From: Synechococcaceae bacterium WB4_1_0192
GTDB lineage: Bacteria; Cyanobacteriota; Cyanobacteriia; PCC-6307; Cyanobiaceae
DNA length: 5,945 nt
Direction: 5' to 3'
Assembly: GCA_009926195.1 (NCBI GenBank)
Contig: RFPK01000125.1
Span: 1-5,945, forward strand
The translations under genes and the position numbers were made by a program. This document shows positions 5,608 to 5,945 of the stretch, piece after piece (the first letter of the stretch is position 1; each line of letters opens with the position of its first letter). The notes below the pieces were generated by a model. It did no database searches. It was not told the DNA's origin and worked only from the letters and a program-made list of their open reading frames with translations.

Positions 5608-5613
5608 TAAAGT
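5608..5613 (+). promoter_or_regulatory. Possible -10 element for pdhC
   Basis: TAAAGT fits the TANNNT pattern and is an unusually AT-rich hexamer in this 189-bp GC-rich gap, about 95 bases before the pdhC start. No convincing -35 is at standard spacing. The rest of the gap (5520-5708) shows only the hairpin described above and the pdhC ribosome site. Confidence 0.25.
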
Positions 5614-5696
5614 CGCCCGAATCCCTGCGTGTGCCCGCCGCCGGTCTCTGGCGAGTGGGCGGATGCAGACGGTGGACATCCCTCCAGATCCCAGAC

Positions 5697-5700
5697 GAGG
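5697..5700 (+). promoter_or_regulatory. Ribosome binding site deciding a TTG start for pdhC
   Basis: GAGG lies eight bases before the TTG at 5709. An AAGGA (5702-5706) is too close to that TTG, and spaced too far from the in-frame ATG at 5730 to favour it. Together with the conserved MATHEIFMPALS N-terminus this favours TTG. Confidence 0.45.
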
Positions 5701-5708
5701 CAAGGACT

Positions 5709-5945
5709 TTGGCAACTCACGAGATCTTCATGCCCGCCCTCTCCTCCACGATGACGGAGGGCAAGATCGTCGAGTGGCTCAAGAAGCCTGGTGACAAGGT
5801 CGGCCGTGGTGAGTCGGTGCTCGTGGTCGAGTCCGACAAGGCCGACATGGATGTCGAGTCGTTCAACGAGGGCTACCTGGCGGTGGTGCTGATGCCCGCC
5901 GGTGGCACCGCTCCCGTGGGCGAGACGATCGGCCTGATCGTGGAA
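5709..5945 (+). CDS. pdhC: Pyruvate dehydrogenase E2 (dihydrolipoamide acetyltransferase), N-terminal lipoyl domain
   Basis: The first 79 residues are in the window; the rest runs off the right edge. The sequence begins (M)ATHEIFMPALSSTMTEGK and is a typical biotinyl/lipoyl domain: MPALSSTMTEGKIVEWLKKPG, then GRGESVLVVESDKADMDVES with the lipoylated Lys44 in the DKA turn, and a closing strand GETIGLIVE. E2 transfers acetyl groups from pyruvate dehydrogenase E1 to CoA and forms the complex core. The TTG start is chosen because the conserved ATHEIF precedes the first ATG (5730), which would cut off the first strand of the lipoyl domain. The peripheral-subunit-binding and catalytic domains are outside the window. 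Its lipoyl group would normally depend on LipB and LipA; a broken lipB lies 2.5 kb upstream. Confidence 0.92.
   Translation, partial: MATHEIFMPALSSTMTEGKIVEWLKKPGDKVGRGESVLVVESDKADMDVESFNEGYLAVVLMPAGGTAPVGETIGLIVE

Noticed and set aside
5520..5708. Possible small RNA or riboswitch before pdhC
   Set aside because: Apart from one short hairpin and a loose -10, I see no conserved aptamer-like structure or tRNA-like fold.

Overview
The window looks like chromosomal DNA of a high-GC picocyanobacterium (Cyanobium / freshwater Synechococcus type). The basis is the protein content: a long-form hibernation factor of the LrtA type, a cyanobacterial-style LipB and long-chain acyl-CoA synthetase, a YlqD-family protein, and a pyruvate dehydrogenase E2 beginning MATHEIFMPALSSTMTEGK. 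GC is very high, so long antisense open frames are common and mean little.

Layout. The left end (1-573, + strand) holds the C-terminus of an HlyD-like NHLM-type peptide secretion protein. It is translationally coupled to a 63-residue two-helix membrane protein. Next, on the minus strand and transcribed right to left, come hpf/lrtA (2818-2231), deoC (2150-1437) and an ORF overlapping deoC by ATGA (1440-607). That ORF starts as RecO and ends as something else, probably the cytoplasmic C-terminus of a FUSC-family transporter. Divergent from hpf, on the plus strand, is a 693-codon ORF (2867-4948). It starts as LipB (octanoyltransferase) and ends as a long-chain acyl-CoA synthetase. It is followed by ylqD (5082-5519) and the start of pdhC (5709 to the window end).

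The most notable result is that two ORFs are scrambled hybrids. In the lipB-fadD ORF, about 100 bp (3169-3270) make no sense in the forward frame. Read on the opposite strand they encode the missing LipB active-site region (HGLALNV...PCGI). So part of lipB is inverted in place. The stretch of lipB before it (including the catalytic Lys) and the start of fadD are missing. In the recO ORF, RecO similarity stops near residue 58 and an unrelated helical segment beginning with an LIWP motif takes over. Both events fuse pieces of what were probably neighbouring genes, and both happen to stay in frame. They may be real rearrangements, or artefacts of genome amplification or assembly; the sequence alone cannot decide.

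Functional links. LipB makes the octanoyl precursor of lipoate and the E2 encoded at the right end carries a lipoyl-lysine domain, so enzyme and substrate are encoded close together. LipB as written here could not work. No CRISPR array, tRNA, rRNA, insertion sequence or clearly new defence system was seen.
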